From contig NZ_CP045920.1 in NCBI RefSeq assembly GCF_009660225.1, positions 2,046,001 through 2,110,000 on the forward strand: DNA of 64,000 bases, given 5' to 3'. The DNA is from Pseudactinotalea sp. HY158 (GTDB lineage Bacteria; Actinomycetota; Actinomycetes; Actinomycetales; Beutenbergiaceae). Of the stretch, positions 9,472 through 17,870 are shown piece after piece (position 1 is the first letter of the stretch; each line of letters begins with the position of its first letter). Under the pieces are notes generated by a model, which was not told the DNA's origin, made no database searches, and saw nothing but the letters and a program-made list of their open reading frames with translations. The position numbers and the translations under genes are program-made.

Positions 9472-9486
9472 TGCCCACCCGCCCGA

Positions 9487-11223
9487 TCAGTCGGTCAGCC
9501 GGGCGTCGACGAACGTCGGCGTGGCCACCGTGCCGAGGGTGCGCACCCCCGTGGCGCCGCGCACGAGGAAGTGGTTCTGCTGGTCGTAGAGCGGCAGGAT
9601 GTAGTAGCCCTCGAGCACGAGCTGCTGGGCCCGGGTGTACAGGCTCGCGCGTTCGGCCGGATCGGTGGCCGCGGCCGCCTCCTCGAGCAGCGCGTCGAGC
9701 GCCGGGTCGTCGATCTGGGCGTGGTTGGCGAAGTAGCCGCTCGGGGCCGGGGTGAGGCCGCTCGAGTGGTAGAGGATGCGCAGCACGTCCGGGCCGACCT
9801 TGGTGTAGGGGGCGCTCACGGCGTCGTAGTCGTATCCGGCGTCTGGGCTCTCGGGGCTCTCGGGCGCCGCGAGGGCCTCGTACCAGGCGCTCAGGTCGAG
9901 CGGGGTGAGCACGACCTCGAAGCCGACGGCCTTCTCGTTCGCCTGGATCTGTTCGAAGAGCGACTGCTCGGCGGCCACGGACTGGTTCGTGCTCACGGGG
10001 AACGCCACGGTGAGCCGCTCGCCGTCCCTCGTGCGGTACCCCTGGTCGTCGCGCCCGGTCCAGCCGGCCTCGTCGAGGAGCTCGTTCGCCCGGGCCGGGT
10101 CGGTGGTGAACAGGTCCGGATCGGAGTAGGCGTCCGGCTCGACGCTCGACAGCGGCGAGTACGACCGGGTGGCCGTGCCCTGGTAGAGGGAGGCGATGCC
10201 CGGGTTCGGGTCGGCGGCGAGCACGAAGGCCTGCCGCACCCGGATGTCGTCGAAGGGCGCCTGGCCGGAGTTCAGCTCGATGCGGTTGACGGAGCCGGGG
10301 CGCGGGGCGTCGATGTGGGCGATATCCCCGCCCGCCTCGGCGGCGGTGATCGCGCCGGGCTCGGGGTTGTCGATCACGTTCACCTCCCCGGAGCGCAGGG
10401 CGGCCCAGCGGGTGGCCGGGTCGGGGATGAACCGCCATTCGATGCGCTCGAGGTGGGCGGGGCCGGTGTTCTCGGTCCCGGGGCCGGGGGTGGCGTAGTC
10501 CTCGTTGCGCTCGAGGATCACGTGTTGCTGGGGCACCCATTCGGCCACGGTGAACGGGCCGGTGCCGATCGGGGCGGCGCAGTTGGCGTCCATCCCGCGG
10601 GCGATTCCGGCCGGGGACTGGATCGCGGTCCACTGCTGGCTCAGGGACTCGAGCAGCGAGGAGTCGGGCTCGCTCAGGTGGAAGCGCACGTGGGTGGCGT
10701 CGACCGCCTCGACCGTCTCGATCTTGGCCACGGCGAGGTAGCCGGTGGAGGAGGCGGTGTCCGGATCCTGGAGGTGCTCGATGTTCACCTTGACGGCCTC
10801 GGCGTCGAGCGGGGTGCCGTCGGTGAACGTGATCCCGTCTGCGAGGGTGAGGTCCCACGTGAGGCCGTCGGCGGAGACCTCCCAGTCCGTGGCGAGCCAG
10901 GGCTGGATCCGCCCGCTCGCGTCGCGGCCCACGAGCGGCTCGAGGTATTGGGTGGAGATGAGTGCCTGCGGGTAGTTCCCGCCGACGTGCGGATCGAGGC
11001 AGTCGGGCTCCGCGTCGCCGGTCGCGTACACGAGCGTTCCGCCCGCTGCGCCTTCCAGGCCGACGGACGACGCCCCCTCGCCCTCCGCAGCTCCCCCGCC
11101 CGAACAGGCGCCGAGCACGAGGGTGGCCACGACGGCGCCGGCGCCCAGGGCCGCGCGTGCCGCGGTGCGATGGGTGCGGCGCGTGCTCGAGGGCCCGCCG
11201 GCCCGGGTCGCCTGATCGGCCAC
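9487..11223 (-). CDS. Family 5 extracellular solute-binding lipoprotein
   Basis: 578-residue substrate receptor of the second importer. GTG 11223 is chosen because AAGGAGA sits 6 bases upstream. Signal peptide with Arg-rich n-region, hydrophobic core and lipobox VLGAC (Cys40). Family landmarks: PDCLDPHVGGNYPQALISTQYLEPLVG, WDLTLADGITFTDGTPLDAEAVK and PIGTGPFTVAEWVPQQHVILERNEDY. Near residue 450 there is a short ESPESPDAG repeat. Divergent from the TetR-type gene, from which it is separated by a perfect palindrome, so it is probably repressed by it. Confidence 0.88.
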   Translation of the reverse strand: MADQATRAGGPSSTRRTHRTAARAALGAGAVVATLVLGACSGGGAAEGEGASSVGLEGAAGGTLVYATGDAEPDCLDPHVGGNYPQALISTQYLEPLVGRDASGRIQPWLATDWEVSADGLTWDLTLADGITFTDGTPLDAEAVKVNIEHLQDPDTASSTGYLAVAKIETVEAVDATHVRFHLSEPDSSLLESLSQQWTAIQSPAGIARGMDANCAAPIGTGPFTVAEWVPQQHVILERNEDYATPGPGTENTGPAHLERIEWRFIPDPATRWAALRSGEVNVIDNPEPGAITAAEAGGDIAHIDAPRPGSVNRIELNSGQAPFDDIRVRQAFVLAADPNPGIASLYQGTATRSYSPLSSVEPDAYSDPDLFTTDPARANELLDEAGWTGRDDQGYRTRDGERLTVAFPVSTNQSVAAEQSLFEQIQANEKAVGFEVVLTPLDLSAWYEALAAPESPESPDAGYDYDAVSAPYTKVGPDVLRILYHSSGLTPAPSGYFANHAQIDDPALDALLEEAAAATDPAERASLYTRAQQLVLEGYYILPLYDQQNHFLVRGATGVRTLGTVATPTFVDARLTD

Positions 11224-11244
11224 GTCGTTCTCCTTCGGATCGAG

Positions 11245-11267
11245 ATTGTTGGTCTGCGTCCAACAAT
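11245..11267. promoter_or_regulatory. Palindromic operator between the solute-binding and TetR genes
   Basis: ATTGTTGG and CCAACAAT (perfect 8-base arms) around a 7-base spacer, in the 81-base gap of a divergent gene pair. This is where a TetR-type regulator would bind to repress itself and the importer. Confidence 0.65.
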
Positions 11268-11304
11268 AGGCCTCGCGAGCCGGCCGCTGCCGTAGGATCT
11301 CGGG

Positions 11305-12060
11305 ATGCGGCAACGTCAGCGCGCGGGCCGGCCACGGGCCTCTTCCCGCGAGATCCTGGAGGAGGCGGCGTGCGAACTCTTCCTCGAGCAGGGCTACGCC
11401 GCGACGTCTGTGGCCGACATCACCGCCCGGGCCGGGGTGAGCCGGGCCACGTTCTTCAACTATGTGCCCACGAAGAGCGACCTGCTCTGGACCTCGATCG
11501 ACGAGGCCTTCGAGTCCCTGGCCGCCGAGCTCGAGGGTGCCGGCCTCGACGGCACGGACCCCGAGGGCACGGAACTCGACGGCACAGACCTCAGCAGCAC
11601 GGAACTCGGCAGCACGGGAGTCGGCGGCACGGGACTCGGCGGCACGGGACTCGAGGGCACGGGACTCGACGATGCGGCGGCGCAGGACGATCGATCCGCC
11701 GGGCCGTCGCCATCGGTGCGGCCCGCGCCGTCGCCGCGGGAGGAGACGGCCGCGGCCCTGCTCCACCTGGCCGAGCGGCTCACCCCGGGAACCGTGGTGC
11801 TCGCATTCGCCAACGCCGAGCCGATGGGCGTCGTGGCGGAACTGGAGGAGTCCGCGGCACTGCGTCAGCAGCGGCTGGCCCGGATACTCGCCGGCCGACT
11901 GCGCCGTCGCGGCATGGACGCGCTCGAGGCCGACGTGGTCGGCGCCGCGCAGGCGGGGGCGCTGCTCGCCGCCCTGCGCGCCTGGTCCCGGGGGGCTCCC
12001 GGACGCACGTCGTTCCCGGCGATCCTCACCCGGGCGCTGTCGGCGATCGCGGCATGCTGA
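11305..12060 (+). CDS. TetR/AcrR-family regulator with an internal five-residue repeat
   Basis: 251 residues. The N-terminal HTH is canonical (REILEEAACELFLEQGYAATSVADITARAGVSRATFFNYVPTKSDLLW). Residues about 77-127 are a run of five-residue repeats (LDGTD, PEGTE, LSSTE, LGGTG, LEGTG) encoded by a degenerate 15-base tandem repeat at about 11535-11675, inserted between the HTH and the ligand domain (ETAAALLHLAERLTPGTVVLAF onward). The register resembles a pentapeptide repeat, but it lacks the central Leu/Phe pattern of a true beta-helix throughout. Probable repressor of the divergent importer. Confidence 0.8.
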   Translation: MRQRQRAGRPRASSREILEEAACELFLEQGYAATSVADITARAGVSRATFFNYVPTKSDLLWTSIDEAFESLAAELEGAGLDGTDPEGTELDGTDLSSTELGSTGVGGTGLGGTGLEGTGLDDAAAQDDRSAGPSPSVRPAPSPREETAAALLHLAERLTPGTVVLAFANAEPMGVVAELEESAALRQQRLARILAGRLRRRGMDALEADVVGAAQAGALLAALRAWSRGAPGRTSFPAILTRALSAIAAC

Positions 12061-12281
12061 CCACCCCGAGGCGCGTTCGCGGCCGGCCCGGCCGCACCCG
12101 CTCCACCGGGGTGGACGAGGGCCACCCGGCACCCCGATCCCACCCGGCCCCACCCGGTCCCGCGCCGGCAGAGCTCGCCACCCCTGGCCGGGGGGTCGGC
12201 CGCGAGGGATGATGGAGACATGGGCATCGATGGCGCCGAGCCGACCGGCGGGCGCCGCACTCCCCCGGTGCGGGCAGGGCG

Positions 12282-13295
12282 GTGACGATGCGGCGCGGCT
12301 GGGTGCTCGGGGGGCTCGCGGCGGCCGTGGCCACGGCCGCGGTCGCGTACGAGGCCAGTCCGTGGCCCCGGGTGTGGCTGTTGCGCTTCTTCGCCGGCGA
12401 CGGCTCGGATCCGGTCTCCGCGACGGCTCCGCATATCCAGCCGGGCCTGGAGCAGCGGCTCGACCTGCGCTATGACGGCTCCCGGCCGGAGTGCCTGCTC
12501 GACGTCTACCAGCACGAGGGCACCCGGCCGCTGCCCGCGCTCATCTGGGTGCACGGCGGCGGCTTCGTCACGGGCGCGAAGGAGCCGCTGCGCCCGTACC
12601 TGTCGGTGGTCGCCTCCCACGGCTTCACGACCGTCAACCTCGACTACACGCCGGCTCCCGAGGCCCTCCACCCCGACCAGGTGCACCAGCTGGGCCGGGC
12701 GGTGCAGTACGTGGTGGATCACGCCGCCGAACTCGACATCGACCCTGACCAGCTCGTGCTCGGCGGCGACTCCGCCGGGGCCCACATCGTGGCGCAGGCC
12801 GTGCTCGCCTCCCTCGACCGCGAGTACGCGGCCGGCGCCGGGATCACGGAGTTCCTCGATCCCGCACGGATCGTGGGCGTGGCGCTGGCGAGCGGTCCGT
12901 TCGACCCGGCCGCGGCCATGGCCGTGCGGGGGCCGTTCCGGTGGTACCTGCGCACGGTGCTGTGGGCCTACAGCGGCTCGCGCAGCTTCGCGAAGGACCC
13001 GGAGTTCGCGTACTCCTCGATCACCCCGCACGTCCACGCCGACTTTCCGCCGGCGTTCCTCACCTCGGGGCCCAGGGATCCGCTCGCGGTGCAGTCCCAT
13101 GCGCTCGCCGCGCGGCTGCGCGAGGTCGGCGGGGACGTCGACGAGGTGGTGCTCGAGGAGACCTCTCGGTCCGGGCACGTGTTCGACTTCGACCTGGGCA
13201 GTTCCGACGCCCGCCTCGCGCTCGGCCGGCTCGTCGCGTTCCTGCGCCGCGTGACCACGACGCCGCACCGCCACGGCGCCAGCGACGCGTGGTGA
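12282..13295 (+). CDS. Alpha/beta-hydrolase fold esterase, membrane-anchored (HSL-like family)
   Basis: 337 residues from GTG 12282 (ATG 12288 is also possible). An N-terminal membrane helix (about 8-24) is followed by the SPWPRVW motif, then a hydrolase domain with the oxyanion motif HGGGF (91-95), nucleophile motif GDSAG (Ser164), and candidate acid Asp266 and base His299 (SGHVFDF). This is the carboxylesterase/hormone-sensitive-lipase arrangement. Natural substrate unknown. A clear paralogue lies at 37170-38264, sharing the helix, the SPWPRVW motif and the full domain. Confidence 0.85.
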   Translation: MTMRRGWVLGGLAAAVATAAVAYEASPWPRVWLLRFFAGDGSDPVSATAPHIQPGLEQRLDLRYDGSRPECLLDVYQHEGTRPLPALIWVHGGGFVTGAKEPLRPYLSVVASHGFTTVNLDYTPAPEALHPDQVHQLGRAVQYVVDHAAELDIDPDQLVLGGDSAGAHIVAQAVLASLDREYAAGAGITEFLDPARIVGVALASGPFDPAAAMAVRGPFRWYLRTVLWAYSGSRSFAKDPEFAYSSITPHVHADFPPAFLTSGPRDPLAVQSHALAARLREVGGDVDEVVLEETSRSGHVFDFDLGSSDARLALGRLVAFLRRVTTTPHRHGASDAW

Positions 13296-13349
13296 CCAGT
13301 CGCCGCCGACACGTGGTCACCAGACCCGCCACCGACGCGTGGTCACAAG
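13283..13349 (+). repeat. Short tandem repeat spanning the esterase stop codon
   Basis: Three copies of a 17-base core, CGACRCGTGGTSACMAG, start at 13283, 13307 and 13333 (period 24-26). The first copy encodes the last codons and stop of the esterase gene, so the gene end itself seems to have been duplicated outward. Confidence 0.6.
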
Positions 13350-13399
13350 TGCCGCCATCCGCCACCCGCCGGTCCGGATCGCCCCGCCACCCGCCACTC

Positions 13400-13680
13400 G
13401 CCGAGCGGGGAAACTCCCCGGGGCCTCGCCACCACGAAACTCCCCGGCCGAGCGAACCAGGCCGCCACCCAGCCGAGCGGGGAAACTCCCCGGGGCCCCG
13501 CCACCAGGAAACTCCCCAGCCGAGGGAACCAGGCCGCCACCCGCCGAGCGGGGAAACTCTCCGGGGTCCCGGCACCAGGAAACTCCCCAGCCGAGCGAAC
13601 CAGGGCCGCCACCCAGCCGAGCGGGGAAATTCCCCGGGGCCCCGCCACCACGAAACTCCCCAGCCGAGGAAACCAAACCG
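13400..13680. repeat. Four-copy 72-base tandem repeat array in a convergent intergenic gap
   Basis: Units start at 13400, 13472, 13543 and 13616 (71-73 bases). Each begins GCCGAGCGGGGAAACTCCCC, which forms a hairpin (CGGGGA-AAC-TCCCCG), and contains GAAACTCCCC twice. Copies differ at several positions and the last one decays at its end. It lies between the esterase and the convergent membrane-protein gene and could act as a transcription-ending structure; no spacers, so not CRISPR. Confidence 0.8.
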
Positions 13681-13704
13681 CTCCTCAGTCCAGCGGGAGC
13701 CGGG

Positions 13705-14295
13705 TCAGAACGGGGGCGTTCCCCAGGCGGGAGGCGGCGGGGTGCGCTTCGCCTTGACCCGGCCCGCGACGTAGAGCACGATCCCGCCCACGAGCACGAT
13801 CCCGCCGGCGAAGCCGCCGAAGATCGCGGTGAGGATCCCCCCGACGCCGGCGACGATCCCACCCGGTGAGAGCGGCTGCGCCACGAGCACCTCGGCCGAG
13901 CCACACTCGATCGAGTAGGTGCCGGCGCCGGCCGTACGGAAGGCCTGGAACGCCGTCCATGATCGACCGCCCGTGCTGATCGTGCTCGACCCGAAGAACG
14001 CGGTGGACACGTCGGTCCCGGCCTCGTCCGAGACGAGGCAGTCCGGTGTCGCGGTGCCGACCTCGCGGTAGAGGCGCAGGTCGAGCCCGTCCTCGAGGTC
14101 GAGCTCGGCGCGCCCGGAGACGGGGACGGCGTCGCGCACCTTGTCGATCTCGCCGCCGATGCCGGCGCTCGCCAGGAGCGCTCCCCCGGCGATGGCGCCG
14201 ACCAGGAGCACCGCGCCGACGACGGCCAGGATCACGCCCGCGCGCCGCAGACCGCGCCCCGGCGGTGCCGCGATCGGCGCCCCGCCCACGCTCAC
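13705..14295 (-). CDS. Predicted membrane protein of unknown function
   Basis: 196 residues from GTG 14295, which overlaps the upstream oxygenase stop as GTGA. One membrane helix near the N-terminus (AGVILAVVGAVLLVGAIAGG), an extracytoplasmic domain of about 110 residues with two Cys (CLVSDEAG and YSIECGSAEV) that could form a disulfide, a second hydrophobic hairpin near the C-terminus (GGIVAGVGGILTAIFGGFAGGIVLVGGIVLYVAG), and a Pro-rich tail. I do not recognise the family. Coupling to the MpaB-type gene suggests a shared role. Confidence 0.65.
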   Translation of the reverse strand: MSVGGAPIAAPPGRGLRRAGVILAVVGAVLLVGAIAGGALLASAGIGGEIDKVRDAVPVSGRAELDLEDGLDLRLYREVGTATPDCLVSDEAGTDVSTAFFGSSTISTGGRSWTAFQAFRTAGAGTYSIECGSAEVLVAQPLSPGGIVAGVGGILTAIFGGFAGGIVLVGGIVLYVAGRVKAKRTPPPPAWGTPPF

Positions 14296-15227
14296 AGCCC
14301 CTGACCGCGTGCCGCCGGGGCGAGACGGTTCGCCTTGTCGAGCCCGCCGAGGGCCCACCGCACTCCCGCGACCGCCGCGTGTCCGAACGGCCGGGCTACC
14401 CAGCGCGCGGCGCGCGGGCCGAGTGGCAGGCCGAGCATCCGGCGCGCGAAGCCCGGCACGAGTGCCACCCCGCCGGCGACGAGCATCCCGTAGGCGGGCC
14501 GAGCCGCCAAGCCGACCGGCGGGTGCAGCACGACGAACCGGGAGGCCTCCCTGGCCGAGTTCGTGATCGCGAGGTCGGCGCGGAACCCGCGCAGCTGTGA
14601 TCGCAGCTGCGCCACCGTGAGCGGCGGGTCGGCGATGCCGAGGAGCCGGGCGGGGATCGCGGTCTGCTCGACGTACGTATCGGCCTCGGCGGGTGTGAGC
14701 GGCGTGGGGCTGTAGGCCTGGTAGGCGCGCAGGAACGCGTCGATCTCGGCGTCGTGGACCCACAGCAGCAGGTCGGGGTCGTTGCCGCGGTAGGGCCGGC
14801 CGAGCTCGTCGGTGCCGCTCACGCGATCGTGGATCCGGGCGACGCGGGCGGAGACCTGCTCGGCGGCCTCGATCGTGCCGAAGGTCGTCACCGCGATGTA
14901 GTCGGCCGTGCGCTGCAGCCGGCCCCACGGGTCGGACTTGTAGCCGGAGAAGTCCCCGACGCCCGCCATCGCGGCCGGGTGGAGCATCTGCACGAGCAGC
15001 GCGGTGATGCCGCCGGCGAACATGGCCGCGTCATTGTGCACGCGCCAGATCGGATCGGTCGGAGTGAACCACCGGCTCCCGGGGGTTCCCCAGATCTCCT
15101 GGGTTCGGGCGCGGGCCTCCGGGCCGGCGACCTTCGCCCGGAGCGCTCGGCCTGCGGCGAGGCGGAGCTCGTGCAGCGGGCCGGAGGGATCGAGGGAAGC
15201 GGGAGCTGAATCGTACGTCGTCCTCAC
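14292..15227 (-). CDS. MpaB/Lcp-type oxygenase (DUF2236)
   Basis: 311 residues from GTG 15227. The DUF2236 landmarks are visible: DPIWRVHNDAAMFAGGITALLVQMLHPAAMAGV, RTADYIAVTTFGT, ARIHDRVSG and LLLWVHDAEIDAFLRAYQAY, whose His and Arg residues bind heme in related proteins such as latex-clearing protein. The family includes the fungal enzyme MpaB; most bacterial members have no known substrate. Its stop overlaps the start of the membrane-protein gene. Confidence 0.8.
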   Translation of the reverse strand: MRTTYDSAPASLDPSGPLHELRLAAGRALRAKVAGPEARARTQEIWGTPGSRWFTPTDPIWRVHNDAAMFAGGITALLVQMLHPAAMAGVGDFSGYKSDPWGRLQRTADYIAVTTFGTIEAAEQVSARVARIHDRVSGTDELGRPYRGNDPDLLLWVHDAEIDAFLRAYQAYSPTPLTPAEADTYVEQTAIPARLLGIADPPLTVAQLRSQLRGFRADLAITNSAREASRFVVLHPPVGLAARPAYGMLVAGGVALVPGFARRMLGLPLGPRAARWVARPFGHAAVAGVRWALGGLDKANRLAPAARGQGL

Positions 15228-15309
15228 GATGGACAGTCTGTCATCGGCGAGAGCGCTTCCTCTCCAGGCGGGTGACGTGCGGTCTCGGAACCGGGCCTGT
15301 CTCGGCACT

Positions 15310-15909
15310 ATGCTCGTGATCGTGGCATCAGCACCGCAGGTGATCATCATGACGGGCCCTCCGGGCTCCGGGAAGTCGACGACCGCCCTCGAACTGGCGA
15401 GCCGACTCCGTGCAACGCTGCTGGACCAGGACTCGATGACGAACCCACTCGTGGACGTCGTGGCCTCGCTCATCGGGGCGGCGGGGCTCGACGACCCACG
15501 GCTCGCCGCGCTCGTCCGAGAGCCACGTTACGAGTGTGTCCATCGCGTCGTCCAGGATTGCCTGCACGCCGGCGTATCGACCGTCGTCGTGGCTCCGTTC
15601 ACGGCCGAACGTCGCGATCCACGAGCCTGGGCGGAGCTCGCCCGCCGCATCGAGGCGCACGGCGGAACCGCACACCTCGTATGGCTCCGGATCAGCGCCG
15701 GCGAGCTGGTCCGGCGGCTCCGGTCCCGCTCGGCCGCACGCGACCGGGCCAAGCTCGCAGACCTGGAGGGCTACGTCGCATCGCTCGACCTCACGGCCCC
15801 GGCCGTTCCATTCATCGAGGTGGATTCACACGAGGCGGCCACGCTCCAAGTCGCGGCGATTCAGACACGATTGGAACACGATCAGGTCACCGTCAGAACA
15901 CAAGGTTGA
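15310..15909 (+). CDS. P-loop ATPase/kinase-like protein (AAA_33 type)
   Basis: 199 residues from ATG 15310 (GTG 15322 possible). Walker A GPPGSGKST in its first 30 residues, DQDSM as the likely acceptor-site acid, a CVHRVVQDCLHAGVSTVVVAPF strand, and an Arg-rich lid (RRLRSRSAARDRAKL). This pattern is shared by small nucleotide-kinase-like enzymes of the AAA_33/zeta-kinase group. Its stop codon overlaps the -35 element of the LacI promoter. Substrate unknown. Confidence 0.7.
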   Translation: MLVIVASAPQVIIMTGPPGSGKSTTALELASRLRATLLDQDSMTNPLVDVVASLIGAAGLDDPRLAALVREPRYECVHRVVQDCLHAGVSTVVVAPFTAERRDPRAWAELARRIEAHGGTAHLVWLRISAGELVRRLRSRSAARDRAKLADLEGYVASLDLTAPAVPFIEVDSHEAATLQVAAIQTRLEHDQVTVRTQG

Positions 15910-15966
15910 CAGGGACGTGCCGCGGGGGTCATAGTCTTTCCTACACCGATGACATCGATGACATCG
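15906..15966 (+). promoter_or_regulatory. Promoter and LacI-type operator upstream of the first lacI-family gene
   Basis: TTGACA at 15906-15911, an 18-base spacer and CATAGT at 15930-15935. Immediately downstream, CTACACCGATGACA (15941-15954) matches 12 of 14 positions of the operator shared by this locus, followed by a second partial copy (CATCGATGACATCG). The operator at the expected transcription start implies autorepression. Confidence 0.6.
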
Positions 15967-16035
15967 ACTCGACGAGGAGACCCGCATGGCGACCCGATCC
16001 GCCTCCCCTCGCGCGCTCTCCACCCGGACCGCGCG

Positions 16036-17088
16036 ATGAGGCCTCATGAATCCGGCCCCACCCTGAAGGACGTGGCCGAACTGGCGGGCGTGAGCACCAA
16101 GACCGCTTCCCGGGTGCTCAACGAGCATCCAAAAGTCGCCGACGACACCCGGGCGGCCGTGCAGGCCGCGATGCTCGAACTGCACTACGTTCCGGATCCG
16201 GCAGCGCGGTCCCTCCGGGCCGGTCGAGACCGCACCATCGGCGTCGTCGTCGACAGCATCGCGGATGTCTTCTTCGCGACGCTCGTGGCGCAAGTCGAAT
16301 CTGTGCTCGACGCCCACGGGTACCGCTGCCTGATCGCCTCGAGCAACCGTGACCCGAAGCGTGAATTGGAAACGGTTCACAGTCTGGCTCAACGTCGTTG
16401 CGCCGGAATCATCCTCTCCCCCACCGACCGCGACTGCCTCGCAGAAGCACGGATCGGCGACCTCCCACTCGTCTTCGTGGACCGAGTCGGAGCCACATCC
16501 AACTCCCAGTCGGTTGTGGCCGACGACCACGGGTTGACCCGTCTGGCGACCCGACACCTCCTCGAACACGGGCATACGCGGATCGCCCTGCTGAGCGACA
16601 CCCCGGCAATCGCAACGACCGGCCGTCGACACGAGGGCTATCGGGCAGCAATGCGCGAGGCCGGCATTCGCGTCGATGAACGCCTGATCCGTGCCGACTG
16701 CCTGGAGTCCCCAGACGTGTTGCCGGCACTTGTCGAACTCCTCGCCCTCGCCGAACCGCCGACTGCTCTCATCTCGACCAACACGCGCCTCTCCCTCGGC
16801 CTGCTCCCCGCCCTGCACCAATTCCGGCGCACGGATATCGCCCTCATCTCCTTCGGAGACTTCCCGATGGCCGAGAGCCTCTCCCCGGCCGTGACGATCA
16901 TCGACCACTCACCGCGAGCAATCGGGACGACCGCGGCAACAGCCATGCTCGACCGACTCCAACCCGACCGGCCCGACCCGGTCACGCCCGTGATCTACGT
17001 ACCGGCGGATCTCGTGCAACGCGGATCCGGGGAACTGCGCCCGCAACCGCGTTCACCGCTCCGCGACACCCAACCAACCGCGTCCTAG
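16036..17088 (+). CDS. LacI-family transcription regulator (polyol locus, copy 1)
   Basis: 350 residues from ATG 16036; an earlier in-frame ATG at 15949 would lie inside the operator. HTH TLKDVAELAGVSTKTASRVLNEHPKV, hinge AARSLRAGR, then a periplasmic-binding-protein-like effector domain (GVVVDSIADVFFATLVAQVE, ATRHLLEHGHTRIALLSD, ALISFGDFPMAESLSPAVTIIDHSP). It shares distinctive effector-domain motifs with the LacI protein at 23523, so both may sense related ligands. First gene of an operon with the Rbs-type importer. Confidence 0.88.
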   Translation: MRPHESGPTLKDVAELAGVSTKTASRVLNEHPKVADDTRAAVQAAMLELHYVPDPAARSLRAGRDRTIGVVVDSIADVFFATLVAQVESVLDAHGYRCLIASSNRDPKRELETVHSLAQRRCAGIILSPTDRDCLAEARIGDLPLVFVDRVGATSNSQSVVADDHGLTRLATRHLLEHGHTRIALLSDTPAIATTGRRHEGYRAAMREAGIRVDERLIRADCLESPDVLPALVELLALAEPPTALISTNTRLSLGLLPALHQFRRTDIALISFGDFPMAESLSPAVTIIDHSPRAIGTTAATAMLDRLQPDRPDPVTPVIYVPADLVQRGSGELRPQPRSPLRDTQPTAS

Positions 17089-17102
17089 GAGGAACCGTTG
17101 CC

Positions 17103-17870
17103 ATGAGCGAAGCTCCCATCTACGAAGCGCGCGGAATAGCCCGCACGTTCGGATCCGTCCAGGCCCTCCAGGGCGCGGACTTCGATGTCCGCCCCGGCGA
17201 GGTCTCCGCATTGATCGGCGACAACGGGGCCGGGAAATCGACCCTTGTACGAATCCTCGCGGGGGCGGACTCGCCCAACGCCGGCCAGCTCTACTTCGAC
17301 GGTCGGCCCCTCACCCTGACGAACCCGACAGATGCCCGAGAACTCGGGATCGAGACCGTGTTCCAGGACCTCGCACTCGCCAACCATCTCAACCCGATCC
17401 AGAACATGTACCTGGGCCGCGAGGTCATGCGTCGTGGTCTGCTCGGAAAGCTCGGATTCATGGAGCGGAACAAGATGCGCAACCACGGGGCGCAGGCCTT
17501 CGCCGACCTCGGCGCGACCGTCCGGGATTACGACGGTCCGGTCGGCGGCATGTCAGGCGGGCAGCGCCAGGCCATCGCCGTCGCGCGCGCCGCCGCCTGG
17601 GCGAGCAAGGTCATCTTCCTCGATGAGCCCACGGCCGCGCTCGGTGTGGTCCAGACCAAGGGAGTACTCGACCTCGTACGCCGCATTCGTGATACCGGAC
17701 TGGGGGTCGTGCTCATCAGCCACTCCATGCCCGAGGTATTGCAGGTATCGGACCGGATCCACGTCCTACGGCACGGCCGACGGGTCGCGCTGTACAAGTC
17801 CTCCGAGACGAACGTCGACGAACTCGTCGGTGCCATGACCGGCGCCCTGGATGAAAGGGATGCAGCATGA
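17103..17870 (+). CDS. Sugar ABC transporter ATP-binding protein (single-domain RbsA/FrcA type)
   Basis: 255 residues. Walker A GDNGAGKST (39-47), signature MSGGQRQ (150-156), Walker B IFLDEP (171-176). Unlike RbsA, which has two ATPase domains, this has one, as in fructose-type FrcA systems, so it acts as a homodimer. An AGGAGG ribosome site precedes the ATG. The end overlaps the permease start (ATGA). Confidence 0.9.
   Translation: MSEAPIYEARGIARTFGSVQALQGADFDVRPGEVSALIGDNGAGKSTLVRILAGADSPNAGQLYFDGRPLTLTNPTDARELGIETVFQDLALANHLNPIQNMYLGREVMRRGLLGKLGFMERNKMRNHGAQAFADLGATVRDYDGPVGGMSGGQRQAIAVARAAAWASKVIFLDEPTAALGVVQTKGVLDLVRRIRDTGLGVVLISHSMPEVLQVSDRIHVLRHGRRVALYKSSETNVDELVGAMTGALDERDAA

Noticed and set aside
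6910-11295. Very long open frame on the plus strand opposite the importer genes
   Set aside because: It is antisense to conserved ABC genes, shows no recognisable domain and is Arg/Gly/His-rich, the usual shadow in very GC-rich DNA.
11535-11675. Pentapeptide-repeat protein domain inside the TetR
   Set aside because: Five-residue periodicity is real, but the A(D/N)LXX pattern is not kept; simple DNA repeat expansion explains it better.
13400-13680. Possible CRISPR array
   Set aside because: The units are head-to-tail tandem copies with no unique spacers and no cas genes nearby.
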